Shown piece by piece: positions 48,902 to 57,846 of a stretch of DNA of 64,000 bases. Positions within the stretch are counted from its first letter, which is position 1. Every line of letters starts with the position of its first letter. A model generated the notes under the pieces. It worked only from the letters and a program-made list of their open reading frames with translations. It was not told where the DNA came from and searched no databases. This DNA is from Blautia sp. (GTDB lineage: Bacteria > Bacillota > Clostridia > Lachnospirales > Lachnospiraceae), in contig JALEJS010000013.1 of assembly GCA_022769545.1 (NCBI GenBank), positions 1-64,000 of the forward strand, in the 5' to 3' direction. A program made the translations under genes and the position numbers.

Positions 48902-49003
48902 TTTGGGAATCCCCTTTCCGGTATTTATTCACATCCAGCCGCACCTTTTGGCGGATTATATGCATCTTATACTAGGATAGATATACCATTTTGTCAAGCT
49001 GTC

Positions 49004-49252
49004 TCAGCCTTCTGTCCTGTTTTTCAGACATTCCTGCAGCTGCTCCACTTTTTTCTGCAATGTATGAATATGACACAGCGCCCCGGTAAGAAGCCCGCCG
49101 GTGAGAAGAGAAAAGCCCAATGCACAGAAAACGTATCCGCCAAGACGGCCCGAACCGGGCTGCGGCGCTCCGGCCACAAGACAGAAAAACAGACATGCGG
49201 AAAATCCCAGGTCAAGTATACAGCAAATGATATATTTTCCAGTCTTTTTCAT
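49004..49252 (-). CDS. Small two-helix membrane protein
   Basis: 82 residues, ATG at 49250-49252 immediately after GTAGGAGGAATT. Two hydrophobic helices (about 8-28 and 39-60) and a short C-terminal coiled-coil-like stretch (LQKKVEQLQECLKNR). Not recognised. It is transcribed from a strong promoter divergently from a small XRE regulator, with a perfect inverted repeat in its leader, so the regulator may control it. Confidence 0.7.
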   Translation of the reverse strand: MKKTGKYIICCILDLGFSACLFFCLVAGAPQPGSGRLGGYVFCALGFSLLTGGLLTGALCHIHTLQKKVEQLQECLKNRTEG

Positions 49253-49265
49253 GAATTCCTCCTAC

Positions 49266-49289
49266 ACAGTGTCATGAACAGGACACTGT
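49266..49289. promoter_or_regulatory. Perfect inverted repeat between divergent small genes (putative operator)
   Basis: ACAGTGTC (49266-49273), 8-bp centre, GACACTGT (49282-49289): an exact 8-8-8 dyad. It lies just downstream of the minus-strand promoter and next to the ribosome-binding site of the membrane-protein gene, and upstream of the XRE gene. It could be the XRE binding site or, as RNA, a hairpin next to the ribosome-binding site. Confidence 0.55.
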
Positions 49290-49299
49290 TACTGAATTC

Positions 49300-49328
49300 A
49301 TTTTACATTGATAATGAGTATATATCAA
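49300..49328 (-). promoter_or_regulatory. Promoter of the two-helix membrane protein gene
   Basis: Minus strand -35 TTGATA (49323-49328), 17-bp spacer, -10 TAAAAT (49300-49305). Confidence 0.6.
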
Positions 49329-49351
49329 GAACAAATCGGGCAGGCTATGAT

Positions 49352-49558
49352 ATGTTTAAATACGACCGACTGTGGGAGACCATGAAGAAAAAGGGAATTT
49401 CCCAGTATGATTTATATACGCACTACGGCGTTTCCAAATCTCTCCTGGACAAATTCCGCAAAAACAAAAATATGGAAATATATACAATTGACCGGATCTG
49501 CTCCATTCTGGACTGCGACATCGAGGATGTCGTAGAACACGTTCCGGATGAAGAATGA
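49352..49558 (+). CDS. Small XRE-family regulator (YozG-like)
   Basis: 68 residues from the ATG at 49352; upstream in-frame ATGs lie inside the opposite promoter and operator and are rejected. The whole protein is one helix-turn-helix: LWETMKKKGISQYDLYTHYG, recognition helix VSKSLLDKFRKNKN, then DRICSILDCDIEDVVEHV. Such minimal Cro/CI-type proteins bind DNA as dimers. It probably autoregulates and controls the divergent membrane-protein gene through the 8-8-8 dyad (inference). The ribosome-binding site is weak. Confidence 0.8.
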   Translation: MFKYDRLWETMKKKGISQYDLYTHYGVSKSLLDKFRKNKNMEIYTIDRICSILDCDIEDVVEHVPDEE

Positions 49559-49671
49559 GTATTTCCCTTTTTTAATCATTGTGCTGTTTTTTCTGATTTT
49601 ATACAGAACGATTTGCTCTCACGATCTTTCGATATTCGAATAGAATAAAGCGGAGCAATTTCCTGAGAAAC

Positions 49672-49714
49672 AAAAAAAAGAGTGTAAACCCTCTAAGAAA
49701 GCTGGGTTTACACT
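49672..49714. terminator. Terminator of the tpiA transcript
   Basis: AGTGTAAACCC/GGGTTTACACT perfect 11-bp stem, 12-nt loop; on the minus strand it is followed by CTTTTTTTTG. Directly after comes the 17-nt sequence shared with the gpmI terminator. Confidence 0.85.
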
Positions 49715-49735
49715 CTTTTCTGGTATTCGTCTGTT

Positions 49736-50485
49736 TTATTTGTAATTTACGATTTTGCCGAAATCCGGTTTCAACGCTGCTCCGCCGACAAGACCGCCAT
49801 CGATATCCGGCTGAACAAACAGTTCCGGAGCGGTAGCTGCATTTACAGATCCGCCGTACTGGATGCGGATTGCTTCAGCAGTAGCCTCATCATAGATCTC
49901 AGCGATGCACTCACGGATGCCCTTGCAAACTTCCTGAGCCTGCTCAGTAGTAGCTGTTTTTCCTGTTCCGATTGCCCAGATCGGCTCGTAAGCGATGACA
50001 GCTGTCTTTGCCTGATCTGCTGTTACATTCAGGAAGCCAACCTTAACCTGCTGACGGATCCAGTCCATTGTGATTCCCTGCTCTCTCTGCTCCAGAGACT
50101 CACCACAGCACATGATCGGTGTGATGCCATGCTCAAATGCTTTCAGCATTTTTTTGTTCACTGTCTCAGATGTTTCTGCAAAGTATTCTCTTCTCTCAGA
50201 ATGACCAAGAACAACATATTTTACTCCGACATCTGTAAGCATTGCCGGAGAGATTTCTCCTGTGTATGCACCTTTTTCTTCAAAGTACATATTCTCAGCA
50301 CCTACCTGGATATTGGAGCCCTTGCATGCTTCCATAACCGGAATGATGTCGATAGCCGGAACACAGAATACAACATCCACTTCGTCATTTGCAACAAGCG
50401 GTTTCAGTGTATTTACCAGTTCCACTGCCTCACTCGGAGTCATGTTCATTTTCCAGTTACCAGCGATAATTTTCTTTCTTGCCAT
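49736..50485 (-). CDS. tpiA: Triosephosphate isomerase
   Basis: 249 residues from the ATG at 50483-50485 ([14 protein letters not shown]); the ATG 15 bp upstream overlaps the GGAGG site and is rejected. Catalytic residues are visible: Lys in NWKMN, His in VLGHSERRE, Glu in [18 protein letters not shown], and the phosphate loop QYGGSV. It converts dihydroxyacetone phosphate to glyceraldehyde 3-phosphate. Last gene of the gap-pgk-tpiA cluster, 73 bp after pgk. Confidence 0.97.
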   Translation of the reverse strand: MARKKIIAGNWKMNMTPSEAVELVNTLKPLVANDEVDVVFCVPAIDIIPVMEACKGSNIQVGAENMYFEEKGAYTGEISPAMLTDVGVKYVVLGHSERREYFAETSETVNKKMLKAFEHGITPIMCCGESLEQREQGITMDWIRQQVKVGFLNVTADQAKTAVIAYEPIWAIGTGKTATTEQAQEVCKGIRECIAEIYDEATAEAIRIQYGGSVNAATAPELFVQPDIDGGLVGGAALKPDFGKIVNYK

Positions 50486-50558
50486 CTTTTTATCCTCCAT
50501 GAATAAAATATAAACTTGCCGGACCCTGCATTCTTATGCGGGTCAGTCAACTGATGAA

Positions 50559-51767
50559 TTATTTATCGTTTGCTGCAGCAACACCGGGAAGTTCTTTTCC
50601 TTCCAGGAATTCCAGAGATGCGCCGCCGCCTGTGGAAATGTGGCTCATCTTATCACCAAATCCAAGCTGATTTACAGCTGCTGCGGAATCACCGCCGCCG
50701 ATGATCGTCGTTGCGTCTGTCTCTGCCAGAGATTTTGCCACTGCAATCGTTCCTTTTGCAAGAATCGGATTCTCAAATACGCCCATCGGTCCGTTCCATA
50801 CAACGGTCTTCGCAGATTTCACAGCATCTGCATACAGCTTCGCGGTCTCGGTTCCGATATCCAGACCCATCTTGTCAGCCGGGATTGCATCGGAAGGTAC
50901 CACTTCCACTGCAATTTCAGCATCGATTGGGGACGGGAATTCTGCTGCAATCGTGGTATCGATCGGGAGAAGAAGCTTCTTGCCGAGCTTTTCTGCTTTT
51001 TCCATCATTTCCCTGCAGTAGTCAATCTTTGTATCATCCACCAGAGAAGTACCTACTTCCAGTCCTTTTGCTTTCAGGAAGGTGTAAGCCATACCGCCGC
51101 CGATGATCAGAGTGTCGCATTTTTCCAGAAGGTTGGAAATTACATTCAGCTTATCTGCAACTTTCGCACCGCCAAGAATTGCAACGAACGGTCTTACCGG
51201 AGTTTCTACTGCATTTCCCAGGAAATCGATTTCTTTCTGCATCAGATATCCGACAACACAGGTATCGATATACTCTGTCACACCAACGTTGGAGCAGTGT
51301 GCTCTGTGAGCAGTACCAAATGCATCGTTCACGAATACTTCTGCCAGAGAAGCCAGATCCTTGCTGAACGCTTCTCCGTTCTTTGTCTCTTCTGCACGAT
51401 AACGGGTATTTTCAAGAAGGATGATCTCACCGTCCTTCATGGCATCTACCGCTGCCTTAACGCTGTCATCCACAACGACCGGGCTGGCAACAAATTTCAC
51501 TTCCTGTCCGAGAAGCTCGGAAAGACGTACTGCTACAGGAGCCAGAGACAGTTCCGGCTTCGGCTCTCCCTTCGGTTTTCCAAGATGAGAGCAGAGAATG
51601 ATTCTTCCGCCGTCTGCAACCAGTTTTTTAATTGTCGGAAGAGCTGCAACCAGACGGTTTTCGTCTGTGATTTTTCCTTCTTTTAACGGCACATTAAAGT
51701 CGCAGCGAACCAGGACTTTCTTGCCGTTTACATTGATATCATCAACAGATTTTTTATTTAATCCCAT
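50559..51767 (-). CDS. pgk: Phosphoglycerate kinase
   Basis: 402 residues. [43 protein letters not shown] (substrate-binding basic residues), [30 protein letters not shown] and the nucleotide motif [11 protein letters not shown] are all present. It makes ATP from 1,3-bisphosphoglycerate. It is separated from gap by a terminator-like hairpin, which probably sets gap above pgk-tpiA expression. Confidence 0.97.
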   Translation of the reverse strand: MGLNKKSVDDINVNGKKVLVRCDFNVPLKEGKITDENRLVAALPTIKKLVADGGRIILCSHLGKPKGEPKPELSLAPVAVRLSELLGQEVKFVASPVVVDDSVKAAVDAMKDGEIILLENTRYRAEETKNGEAFSKDLASLAEVFVNDAFGTAHRAHCSNVGVTEYIDTCVVGYLMQKEIDFLGNAVETPVRPFVAILGGAKVADKLNVISNLLEKCDTLIIGGGMAYTFLKAKGLEVGTSLVDDTKIDYCREMMEKAEKLGKKLLLPIDTTIAAEFPSPIDAEIAVEVVPSDAIPADKMGLDIGTETAKLYADAVKSAKTVVWNGPMGVFENPILAKGTIAVAKSLAETDATTIIGGGDSAAAVNQLGFGDKMSHISTGGGASLEFLEGKELPGVAAANDK

Positions 51768-51791
51768 GATTCTATACCTCCGTATAATATG

Positions 51792-51826
51792 AAAAAACGA
51801 GCCCGGTCCTATTCAGACCGGACCCG
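51792..51826 (-). terminator. Hairpin between gap and pgk (partial terminator)
   Basis: On the minus strand CCGGTC TGAATAG-type loop GACCGG (51803-51821), followed by GCTCGTTTTTTC. Being inside a gene cluster, it likely attenuates rather than stops transcription; a TATAAT-like sequence (51784-51789, in TATATTATAC context) near pgk may allow re-initiation. Confidence 0.6.
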
Positions 51827-51856
51827 TATCTGAGTCTATTAACGCTCTATGATGAC

Positions 51857-52876
51857 TTAAGCTCCAAGAAGTTTGCCAAAGTGTTTGATTGTACGAACCA
51901 TCTGGCTTGTGTAGGAGTTTTCGTTGTCATACCAGGAAACAACCTGTACCTGTGTTGTGCCGTTGTCCAGCGGAAGAACCATTGTCTGAGTAGCATCAAA
52001 CAGGGAACCGAATTTCATACCAACGATATCGGAAGAAACGATTTCGTCTTCGTTGTAGCCGAAGGATTCGTTGGAAGCTGCTTTCATAGCCGCGTTGATC
52101 TGTTCTTTTGTAACAGTTCCTTCAACAACTGCTGTAAGGATTGTGGTAGAACCTGTCGGGGTCGGTACACGCTGAGCAGCGCCGATCAGTTTTCCGTTCA
52201 GTTCCGGAATAACAAGACCGATTGCATTAGCAGCACCTGTGCTGTTCTGAACGATGTTCACTGCAGCTGCGCGGGATCTTCTCAGATCGCCTTTTCTCTG
52301 CGGTCCGTCAAGTGTCATCTGATCGCCTGTGTAAGCGTGGATTGTGCACATGATACCGGATTTGATTGCTGCCAGGTCATTCAGAGCTTTTGCCATCGGA
52401 GCAAGACAGTTTGTTGTACAGGAAGCAGCGGAGATGATCTTGTCTTCGCTTGTAAGACCTTCGTGGTTTACATTGTAAACGATTGTCTTAAGATCGTTTC
52501 CAGCCGGAGCGGAAATGATAACGTGTTTAGCACCTGCATCGATATGAGCCTGTGCTTTGTCTTTGGATGTATAGAAACCTGTACATTCCAGAACTACATC
52601 AACACCGATTTCTCCCCACGGAAGATCAGCTGCTTTTGCTTCTGCGTAGATTTTGATTTCTTTTCCATCAACTGTGATAGAATCTTCTCCAGCAACAACA
52701 GTGTCTGCAAGTGCATATCTGCCCTGTGTGGAGTCATATTTCAGTAAGTGAGCAAGCATTTTCGGGGATGTTAAATCGTTGATTGCTACGATTTCAAATC
52801 CTTCTGCTCCGAACATCTGACGGAATGCAAGACGACCGATACGGCCGAATCCGTTAATTGCAACTTTTACTGCCAT
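51857..52876 (-). CDS. gap: Glyceraldehyde-3-phosphate dehydrogenase, type I
   Basis: 339 residues. The NAD-binding start [19 protein letters not shown], the active-site [15 protein letters not shown] with the nucleophilic cysteine, [25 protein letters not shown], and [19 protein letters not shown] are all typical. It catalyses the oxidative step of glycolysis in the cytoplasm. Expressed from a near-consensus promoter, as expected for one of the most abundant proteins. No CggR-like regulator gene lies next to it. Confidence 0.97.
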   Translation of the reverse strand: MAVKVAINGFGRIGRLAFRQMFGAEGFEIVAINDLTSPKMLAHLLKYDSTQGRYALADTVVAGEDSITVDGKEIKIYAEAKAADLPWGEIGVDVVLECTGFYTSKDKAQAHIDAGAKHVIISAPAGNDLKTIVYNVNHEGLTSEDKIISAASCTTNCLAPMAKALNDLAAIKSGIMCTIHAYTGDQMTLDGPQRKGDLRRSRAAAVNIVQNSTGAANAIGLVIPELNGKLIGAAQRVPTPTGSTTILTAVVEGTVTKEQINAAMKAASNESFGYNEDEIVSSDIVGMKFGSLFDATQTMVLPLDNGTTQVQVVSWYDNENSYTSQMVRTIKHFGKLLGA

Positions 52877-52952
52877 GATAAATTCCTCCTATGAATTAAA
52901 TGGTAATTATGACATTTTCCGGGTTTGTTCAAAAAATGTCAACCTACGAAGT

Positions 52953-52981
52953 ATTGTACAAAATTCCAAACAAAAATTCAA
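52953..52981 (-). promoter_or_regulatory. Strong promoter of gap
   Basis: Minus strand -35 TTGAAT (52976-52981), 17-bp spacer, -10 TACAAT (52953-52958), giving a leader of about 70 nt with TAGGAGG before the start codon. Confidence 0.75.
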
Positions 52982-53017
52982 GACTATTTTTAAAAATCCT
53001 CACAAAAAAGTAATTTA

Positions 53018-53026
53018 TGATATAAT
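53018..53026 (+). promoter_or_regulatory. Extended -10 promoter of the PHP phosphatase gene
   Basis: TGATATAAT (TG at 53018-53019, TATAAT at 53021-53026), about 90 bp before the ATG at 53115. Between them lies ACCCGGTAATCCATGACGGATTTTACC, a short imperfect dyad broken here only for description: GGTAATCC/GGATTTTACC. Confidence 0.5.
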
Positions 53027-53114
53027 GCACATGTAACCCGGTAATCCATGACGGATTTTACCAGAAACACACCGCGGATATCCTGTGATATATCCGCAGA
53101 GAAAGGACCCAACC

Positions 53115-53933
53115 ATGAACCAGCCAGCTTACTGGGACTGCCATATGCATTCCGAATTCTCCTCAGATTCTCCCACTCCCATGGAAGAGATGATCCGCGC
53201 ATCCATCGACAGGCATCTGAGCGGAATCTGCTTCACCGAACATCTCGACCCGGATTTCCCAACGACCCCGGATGGACTTGACTTTTCCCTGGACATTCCG
53301 GCATACAGCCGGAAGCTTAGAAAGCTTCAGGAAACCTACCGGGACAAAATATCCATCCGCTTCGGAATCGAGCTGGGGCTTCAGCCTCATCTCGGAGAAT
53401 ATTTCCGTTCACTGATAAGCTCCAATTCCTTTGATTTTGTGATCGGCTCTTCTCACCTGATCCACGGCTGTGATCCCTACTACCCGGAGTATTTCCGGCA
53501 CTGCAGTGAAGCCGAAGGATACCGGGAATATTTTTCATCCATTCTGGAAAATCTTTCTGCTTTTGACGGAATGGATGTCTATGGACACATTGATTACATC
53601 GTCCGATATGGTCCAAACAAAAACAGAGATTATTCTTATGAGAAATACCGGGATATCCTGGATGAGATTCTGCTCACTCTGATCCGGAAGCATGTCGGTA
53701 TTGAGGTGAACACCGGCGGCCTGCACTACGGTCTGGGAGAGCCCAATCCCTGCACCGACGTGATCCGCCGCTACCGTGAGCTTGGCGGCGAAATCATCAC
53801 CATCGGTTCGGATGCACATACTCCTGAAAAAATCGCCTGGGAATTTCCAAAAGCTACTTCCATAATAAGAGAATGCGGTTTCCGATACTATACCGTATTC
53901 GAAAACCGCAAACCATTTTTCATAAAACTATAG
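53115..53933 (+). CDS. hisK: PHP-domain phosphatase (histidinol-phosphatase HisK/HisJ type)
   Basis: 272 residues from the ATG at 53115, behind AGAAAGGA. The PHP fold has WDCHMHSEFSSDS near the start (metal ligands HxH), ICFTEHLDPDF, FVIGSSHLIHG, YGHIDYIVRYG and ITIGSDAHTPEKIA. The usual product of the family hydrolyses histidinol phosphate in histidine synthesis, but related PHP proteins have other phosphoester substrates; no his genes are nearby. It ends 1 bp before the end of the converging P-type ATPase gene with no terminator visible. Confidence 0.88.
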   Translation: MNQPAYWDCHMHSEFSSDSPTPMEEMIRASIDRHLSGICFTEHLDPDFPTTPDGLDFSLDIPAYSRKLRKLQETYRDKISIRFGIELGLQPHLGEYFRSLISSNSFDFVIGSSHLIHGCDPYYPEYFRHCSEAEGYREYFSSILENLSAFDGMDVYGHIDYIVRYGPNKNRDYSYEKYRDILDEILLTLIRKHVGIEVNTGGLHYGLGEPNPCTDVIRRYRELGGEIITIGSDAHTPEKIAWEFPKATSIIRECGFRYYTVFENRKPFFIKL

Positions 53934-53934
53934 A

Positions 53935-56304
53935 TTATTTTCTGAGCCTGTCCACAAAAGCTCTGAATTTTCCGGGTGACTCGCTGTCCAGCGAACGCTG
54001 GTACAGCTTCCGGATCCATTCTGTGATCACTTCGATCAGAATCGGGGAGAACGTCATCAAAAGGAACACCCAGATAATCATTCCAAACTGCAGCTCGCCC
54101 AGAACCAGCAGCTTCTGCAGCAAAATTGCGGAAGCAAAGAAGATGATCTGCATTCCATAGATGACTGCCATACGGAATTTATTCAGAGGCGCATATACCG
54201 TTTTCAGTGCCGCCATATAATTCCACCCGGTAACCAGAACACAGGCCGTCCCAAGCATGGCGTTGGAATGATATATTCCCTGACAGATCAGCATGATGGA
54301 AAATACACATCCGGTGATGGTCACTGCCGCAGGAAATGCATTCATAAAAACATGACGCAGAAATGTGTGATCGATTTTTTCATAATTATTTTCCTGCGCC
54401 AGAAGGAATGTGGGAATCCCTACTGCGCAGGCACTGATCAGTGACATCTGAATGGGCTCGAATGGGTAGGAGCTTCCGAAGAAGATGGTAATCAGCGCAA
54501 GAAATACGGAAAACATGGTTTTGATCAGAAACATGGACGCCGCTGTACGGATATTGTTGACGACCCGACGTCCCTGGTTGACAATGTCCGGCATGGAAGC
54601 AAAATTGGAATCCAGAAGGACCACATTGGCAATATTTTTCGCTGCATCGCTTCCTCCGGCTACTGCAATGCTGCAGTCCGCCTCCTTCAGCGCGAGCACA
54701 TCATTTACACCATCTCCGGTCATTGCAACTGTGTGCCCATTTTCCCTGAGAATCTGTACCATCTGCTTTTTCTGCTGCGGTGTCACACGGCCAAATACAC
54801 TGCATTCCTGCACGGCCTGCACCAGCTCCTCCGGTGTTTCCAGCCGGGAGGCATCCACATACTTCTCCGCATTTTTTAATCCTGCACGCTTTGCTATGGA
54901 AGACACTGTCACCGGATCATCACCGGAAATAATTTTCAGATCCACGCCCTGCTCATAAAAATAAGCCAGCGTATCCGGTGCTTCCTCACGGATCACATCG
55001 GTAATCAGAATCATCCCTTCCGGTTCCAGTGCTCCCGGAAGCTGTGTGCCCCCTGTCATTTCCGGACTGTGTGCCAGTACCAGCACACGGTATCCTTCCG
55101 CGCCATACTCCGCACACCGTGCTTCCAGTTCTTCTATTCCTTCCGGAAACAGAAACTGTACAGCGCCGATCAGATAGGTTCCCTCGTTTTCAAAAGAAGC
55201 ACCGCTGTATTTCCGATCCGAAGAAAACGGGATCACATTGACTGCATTCCACGCATGTTCCGGCCGGAACCGGTCATGAAGCGCATCCGCCGTGGCATTT
55301 TTGTCGCTCAGGACCGCCATCAGGTTCCGCAGAGCCTTTTCCATGTCCGCTCCGTCACGTTCTTCGGAATCCCATGGTTCCAGGCATTCCACACACATGG
55401 TTCCCTCTGTAATGGTCCCGGTCTTATCCAGACAGAGTGTATCCACCCTGGCAAGCGTCTCAATGCAGTACAGTTCCTGAACAAGTGTATTTTTCGCGGC
55501 AAGCTTCATCGTCCCAATCGTCAGAGCCACACTGGTAAGCAGCACAAGTCCTTCCGGGATCATTCCGATCACAGCTGCGACCATATTCACCACCGCCCCC
55601 TGAAGGGTGTCATGCATCACAAAATACTGCTTATAAAACAGAAGAAATCCCAGAGGAACGATGATGATGCTGATGATTTTCAAAATCGCATTCAGAGAAT
55701 TTCGAAGTTCCGAGTTATGACGTTTAAATTCCTTTGCCTCACTGGTAATTCTCGATGCATAGTTATCCGCTCCCACATGGGTGACCTGGCAGTAGGCTTC
55801 TCCGGCTGTCACAAAGCTTCCGGAGTAAAGATCGTCTCCGTTGTTTTTCACCAGATTGTCTGCCTCGCCCGTAAGCAGGGATTCGTTTACCTCCAGATTT
55901 CCCTCCAGCACCTGTGCGTCTGCCGGAACCTGATCTCCTGTTTTCAGGAAAATAATATCATCGATTACCAGCTTCTCTGTGGCAATCCTCCATTTTTTTC
56001 CCTCTCTTAAGACGACTGTCTTATTTTCTGTCAGAATGGCCAGCTTATCCAGCGTTTTCTTCGCCCGTATCTCCTGGATGATTCCAATCACCGTATTAAT
56101 CAGAATAATTCCGATGAAAAGAGAGTTTTTGAAGGATCCGACCAGTATCACCATTGCCGACAGAACAATATTGAGAAAATTAAAAAATGTCAGCGTATTC
56201 TCCAGAATGATCTGCTTATATGTTCTGGTATTAAGATTATCGCTGACATTTACCTTTCCCTGTGCGATCCGCTCCTGAATCTGTTCATTCGTAAGACCTG
56301 TCAT
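53935..56304 (-). CDS. Cation-transporting P-type ATPase (P2-like)
   Basis: 789 residues. An N-terminal cytoplasmic region, the actuator (LLTGEADNLVKNNG), the M4 motif GMIPEGLVLLTSVALTIGTM, the phosphorylation site LCLDKTGTITEGTM with the Asp nucleophile, and the hinge TGDGVNDVLALKEADCSIAV are all intact, with about ten membrane helices. The PEGL motif points to cations such as Ca2+, Mg2+ or a transition metal rather than copper, since no CPC is present. The start overlaps the end of mnmA by 20 bp, so it is translated from the Fe-S/thiolation operon; the link may be metal supply or just read-through. Confidence 0.92.
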   Translation of the reverse strand: MTGLTNEQIQERIAQGKVNVSDNLNTRTYKQIILENTLTFFNFLNIVLSAMVILVGSFKNSLFIGIILINTVIGIIQEIRAKKTLDKLAILTENKTVVLREGKKWRIATEKLVIDDIIFLKTGDQVPADAQVLEGNLEVNESLLTGEADNLVKNNGDDLYSGSFVTAGEAYCQVTHVGADNYASRITSEAKEFKRHNSELRNSLNAILKIISIIIVPLGFLLFYKQYFVMHDTLQGAVVNMVAAVIGMIPEGLVLLTSVALTIGTMKLAAKNTLVQELYCIETLARVDTLCLDKTGTITEGTMCVECLEPWDSEERDGADMEKALRNLMAVLSDKNATADALHDRFRPEHAWNAVNVIPFSSDRKYSGASFENEGTYLIGAVQFLFPEGIEELEARCAEYGAEGYRVLVLAHSPEMTGGTQLPGALEPEGMILITDVIREEAPDTLAYFYEQGVDLKIISGDDPVTVSSIAKRAGLKNAEKYVDASRLETPEELVQAVQECSVFGRVTPQQKKQMVQILRENGHTVAMTGDGVNDVLALKEADCSIAVAGGSDAAKNIANVVLLDSNFASMPDIVNQGRRVVNNIRTAASMFLIKTMFSVFLALITIFFGSSYPFEPIQMSLISACAVGIPTFLLAQENNYEKIDHTFLRHVFMNAFPAAVTITGCVFSIMLICQGIYHSNAMLGTACVLVTGWNYMAALKTVYAPLNKFRMAVIYGMQIIFFASAILLQKLLVLGELQFGMIIWVFLLMTFSPILIEVITEWIRKLYQRSLDSESPGKFRAFVDRLRK

Positions 56305-57370
56305 GTTTCACTGCTCCTTTAATCATACCGCCTCCAAGCACGTGATCCTTCTCATAAAATACAACCGCCTGTCCCGGTGTGATCGCTCTTTGCGGTTCTT
56401 TGAATTCAACGAGAAGTGTATCCGCACGGACTTCTTTTATTATAGCAGGTGCTCCTTTATGATTGTAACGAATCTTTGCCCAGATTTCTGTACCGGCCTG
56501 AAACTCCGGAACAGACATGGGATTCAGATGGTCACAGACCAGCTGTGAAGCAAAAAGATCTTCCCCTTCCCCGATTACCACCTCATTGGTGTCGGGACGT
56601 ATCTCCGTAACAAATACGGGATGTCCCATCGCAAGATTCAGCCCTTTGCGCTGCCCGATCGTATAATGAATAATTCCTTTGTGCCGTCCCAGTATATCCC
56701 CGTTTCGGTTCACGTAATTTCCGGCAGGCGGAACCGACCCGGTATGCGTTTCTATATAACGCGCATAATTTTTGTCCGGAATAAAACAGATTTCCATACT
56801 GTCCGGTTTTTCTGCTACCGGAAGTCCGATCTGTCCTGCGATCGCACGAACCTGCTCTTTCGTGTAATCCCCCAGCGGCATCCGGGTCCGTGACAGCTGC
56901 TCCTGGGTAAGATTGTAAAGAGCATATGTCTGATCCTTTGCCGATGTGGCCGAACACTGCAGAGAATATCGTCCGTTTGGCAGCTGTATCACACGTGCAT
57001 AATGTCCTGTGGAAAGCAGCGTCGCGCCAAGGCGCTCTCCCTGCTCCATCATTGCCTGCCACTTGATACGGCGGTTACAGATCACACAGGGATTCGGCGT
57101 TCTGCCGTTGAGATATTCTCCCGTAAAATAATCAATGACTTCTGCCTGAAACGGCTCACAGAAGTCTGCGACATAATGAGGAATTCCCAGAAATTCCGCG
57201 ACGCGGGCCGCTTCAGCCGCAATATTCTGCCCGCTTTCTGCGGACGCGTCGTCACGGAAATGAACCATTGTCACACCAATCACATCATACCCCTGCTCCT
57301 TCAGCAGGTAGGCGGCGACAGAGGAATCCACACCGCCGGACAGACCAACAATGATTTTCTGCTTCTCCAT
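56285..57370 (-). CDS. mnmA: tRNA 2-thiouridine(34) synthase MnmA
   Basis: 361 residues. The start is the ATG at 57368-57370, which shares one base with the nifU stop (TGATG); a TTG codon just before it is less likely. The PP-loop SGGVDSSVAAYLL binds ATP, the first catalytic cysteine is in TPNPCVICNRRIKW and the second in DSMEICFIPD. It thiolates U34 of Lys, Glu and Gln tRNAs. It receives sulphur from the NifS-type desulfurase encoded in the same operon, a common arrangement in Firmicutes. Confidence 0.96.
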   Translation of the reverse strand: MEKQKIIVGLSGGVDSSVAAYLLKEQGYDVIGVTMVHFRDDASAESGQNIAAEAARVAEFLGIPHYVADFCEPFQAEVIDYFTGEYLNGRTPNPCVICNRRIKWQAMMEQGERLGATLLSTGHYARVIQLPNGRYSLQCSATSAKDQTYALYNLTQEQLSRTRMPLGDYTKEQVRAIAGQIGLPVAEKPDSMEICFIPDKNYARYIETHTGSVPPAGNYVNRNGDILGRHKGIIHYTIGQRKGLNLAMGHPVFVTEIRPDTNEVVIGEGEDLFASQLVCDHLNPMSVPEFQAGTEIWAKIRYNHKGAPAIIKEVRADTLLVEFKEPQRAITPGQAVVFYEKDHVLGGGMIKGAVKHDRSYE

Positions 57371-57810
57371 CAATATTCTTCCTCTTCTTCCCCTTCATGA
57401 ATATCCGACTTGGGTTTCTCCAGGCCTTCGATGGTAATGTGATGCTTCTGTGCGTAATCCCAGAGAGCCGCATGAATGGCTTCCTCTGCCAGCAGAGAAC
57501 AATGAATCTTCACCGGCGGAAGTCCATCCAGTGCTTCCATAACTGCCTTGTTTGTCACCTTCATTGCCTCTTCGATGGTTTTTCCGATTACCAGCTCTGT
57601 TGCCATGCTGCTGGTAGCCACTGCGGCACCGCAGCCAAAGGTTTTGAATTTACAGTCTCTGATGATGTGTGTCTCATCATCGATATCCAGAAAAATTCTC
57701 ATGATATCTCCGCACTTTGCGTTTCCGACAGTACCTACTCCGCTGGCATTTTCAATTTCTCCCACATTGCGCGGATGCTGAAAATGGTCCATAACTTTCT
57801 CACTATACAT
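57370..57810 (-). CDS. nifU: NifU/IscU-like Fe-S cluster scaffold
   Basis: 146 residues. Starts MYSEKVMDHFQHPRNVGEIE, and has the three cluster-ligand cysteines in GNAKCGDIM, TFGCGAAVATS and KIHCSLLAEEA. It assembles Fe-S clusters with sulphur from the NifS-type desulfurase. It is 36 bp after nifS. The C-terminus ends in an acidic EGEEEEEY tail. Confidence 0.95.
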   Translation of the reverse strand: MYSEKVMDHFQHPRNVGEIENASGVGTVGNAKCGDIMRIFLDIDDETHIIRDCKFKTFGCGAAVATSSMATELVIGKTIEEAMKVTNKAVMEALDGLPPVKIHCSLLAEEAIHAALWDYAQKHHITIEGLEKPKSDIHEGEEEEEY

Positions 57811-57846
57811 TCTTTTTTCCTCCTGACTGATTCCCTATCATTTTAT

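Noticed and set aside
48902-49003. T-box or attenuator ahead of hom
   Set aside because: The leader is about 100 bp and shows neither a T-box sequence nor an antiterminator/terminator pair.
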